DNA of 64,000 nt from Proteobacteria bacterium 005FR1 (GTDB lineage Bacteria > Pseudomonadota > Gammaproteobacteria > Pseudomonadales > Cellvibrionaceae). The DNA is taken from NCBI GenBank assembly GCA_026192395.1, contig WACF01000001.1, positions 1,858,309 to 1,922,308 of the forward strand, given 5' to 3'. The position numbers and the translations under genes were made by a program. The stretch's first letter is position 1; every line of letters begins with the position of its first letter. The notes beneath the pieces are model-generated. The model ran no database searches and was not told where the DNA came from. It saw nothing but the letters and a program-made list of their open reading frames with translations. Below are positions 63,273 through 64,000 of the stretch, in pieces.

Positions 63273-63803
63273 CTAGTCACCCGCATTGTCGCGCGCTGCA
63301 CTGGCCGCAGCGTCCCTGGCTGCAGCGGTAGCGCCGCGGGCATTATCCCGCGCATTGTCCTGCGCGTCCCCTGCCCGCCCTGGAACCTGGGCCGGCAGAT
63401 TTTCCCGAACATCGCTGGGCACACGTTCCAGCGCACCGCGGGCGATATCGTTCTTCACCCTCTCCTGAGCCTGGCTGGCGGCTTCGCTGGCCAGACCGGC
63501 AGCGTTTTCGCGGGCTTCACGCGCCTTCTCACGACCTTCGCTGGCTTTTCCCTGCGCTTTCTGACGGGCAGCGTTGGCGGTTTCCAGTCCGAACGCGGCG
63601 TTTTCGCGAGCTTCTTCGCTGGCCTCTGCCGGCAATTCAATACTGTTGATGACGTCTTCAGCGCTCTCGCCCTCGTCGACTACCGTGAGCGACACATCCA
63701 GATCGTCCTGGGCATCCTGAGCGGTGTCCTGGGCAAGGGTTGGTGCCGCCAGCAGAGCCGTGGACAGGAGCAGAACGCTAAATGACGTAATTCGGATTTT
63801 CAT
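63273..63803 (-). CDS. Secreted Ala/Arg/Asp-rich helical repeat protein
   Basis: 176 residues. Signal peptide ending at PTLAQ-DT (about 1-25). The rest is low-complexity, with heptad-like RENA/REKAREARENAA and DARDNARGATAAARDAAASAARDNAG segments, suggesting long alpha-helices. No family recognised. ATG 63803 has a near-perfect AGGAGGTGA ribosome site; the in-frame GTG at 63809 overlaps it. Downstream of the truncated gene at the right edge, 37 bp apart, and likely in one operon. Confidence 0.78.
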   Translation of the reverse strand: MKIRITSFSVLLLSTALLAAPTLAQDTAQDAQDDLDVSLTVVDEGESAEDVINSIELPAEASEEARENAAFGLETANAARQKAQGKASEGREKAREARENAAGLASEAASQAQERVKNDIARGALERVPSDVRENLPAQVPGRAGDAQDNARDNARGATAAARDAAASAARDNAGD

Positions 63804-63840
63804 AATCACCTCCTGGGTGCTTAGAAGAGAAATCGCTTAT

Positions 63841-64000
63841 TCAGGCAGATTGGGTGGAACGGTCGTTGCCGCTGCTGCGAAGCTGCGGCTGGACGGGCAC
63901 GCGGAATTCCTTACGGCGTCCCTGGTGTTCCAGCATCACAACAATCTCGCTGTCGGCACTTTGCAAGGCTTCATACAGATCGCTTCTCACCTGCACGGGC
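63841..64000 (-). CDS. C-terminal end of an unidentified protein (cut by window edge)
   Basis: The last 52 codons read ...VQVRSDLYEALQSADSEIVV..., then MLEHQGRRKEFRVPVQPQLR and a polar tail ending QSA. Too little is present to name a family. Same strand and close to the Ala-rich protein. Confidence 0.6.
   Translation of the reverse strand, partial: PVQVRSDLYEALQSADSEIVVMLEHQGRRKEFRVPVQPQLRSSGNDRSTQSA

Overview
The window reads as a chromosomal segment of a high-GC, probably marine or aquatic gammaproteobacterium (Pseudomonadales/Cellvibrionales-like). The reasons are a Pseudomonas-type assimilatory nitrate cluster carrying a phosphatase-kinase gene, a complete liu leucine/isovalerate operon, homogentisate genes, NtrC/sigma-54 style promoters, and palindromic intergenic repeats. 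The genus assignment is inference. No rRNA, tRNA, CRISPR array, phage or transposase gene was seen.

Layout. (1) 1-3921: a QseBC/PmrAB-type two-component pair (kinase cut by the window edge) divergent from a periplasmic thiol/sulfur operon (TlpA-like, DsbG-like, DsrE-like), with a response-regulator-type direct repeat between them. (2) 4040-18523: nitrate assimilation. The minus-strand run is nirB-nirD-narK-(PP2C/kinase)-nasB-nasA-mobA. It is preceded by nasR (NIT-ANTAR antiterminator), and an outer-membrane porin is divergent from nasR. Both nirB and the porin have leaders with an intrinsic terminator that overlaps an ANTAR-type hexaloop hairpin. The porin also has a near-perfect sigma-54 promoter and an upstream NtrC-like site. 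(3) 18781-44460: an aromatic and branched-chain amino-acid catabolic island. It holds paaABCDE, paaI, paaG, paaZ and a giant indolepyruvate:ferredoxin oxidoreductase with a divergent Lrp-type regulator; then acetoacetyl-CoA synthetase-liuRABCDE; then hpd-VOC-fahA-maiA with another divergent Lrp-type regulator. Arylpyruvates could enter the Paa route directly as aryl-acetyl-CoA, tyrosine goes through homogentisate, and leucine through the Liu route to acetoacetate, which is reactivated by the synthetase.

(4) 44491-53449: a HemD-like protein, a porin plus BCCT transporter pair, an MDR oxidoreductase, a LigB-type dioxygenase, an FMN reductase, a 28-residue membrane miniprotein and a serine hydrolase. 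(5) 53525-61672: a decayed GGDEF gene, two tandem paralogous XRE regulators with a C-terminal sensor-like part, and, divergent from them, an operon of a receiver-like protein, a conservon-type small GTPase, two Roadblock/LC7 proteins, a kinase-like/metallophosphatase fusion and an ABC exporter. This operon is the best candidate for an undescribed signalling system here. (6) 61692-64000: a palindromic repeat, a TPR/beta-barrel outer-membrane protein, an Ala-rich secreted helical protein and a truncated gene at the right edge.

Five copies of a palindromic element with a conserved core, and one 257-bp terminal-inverted-repeat element, sit between genes, mostly at convergent gene ends.
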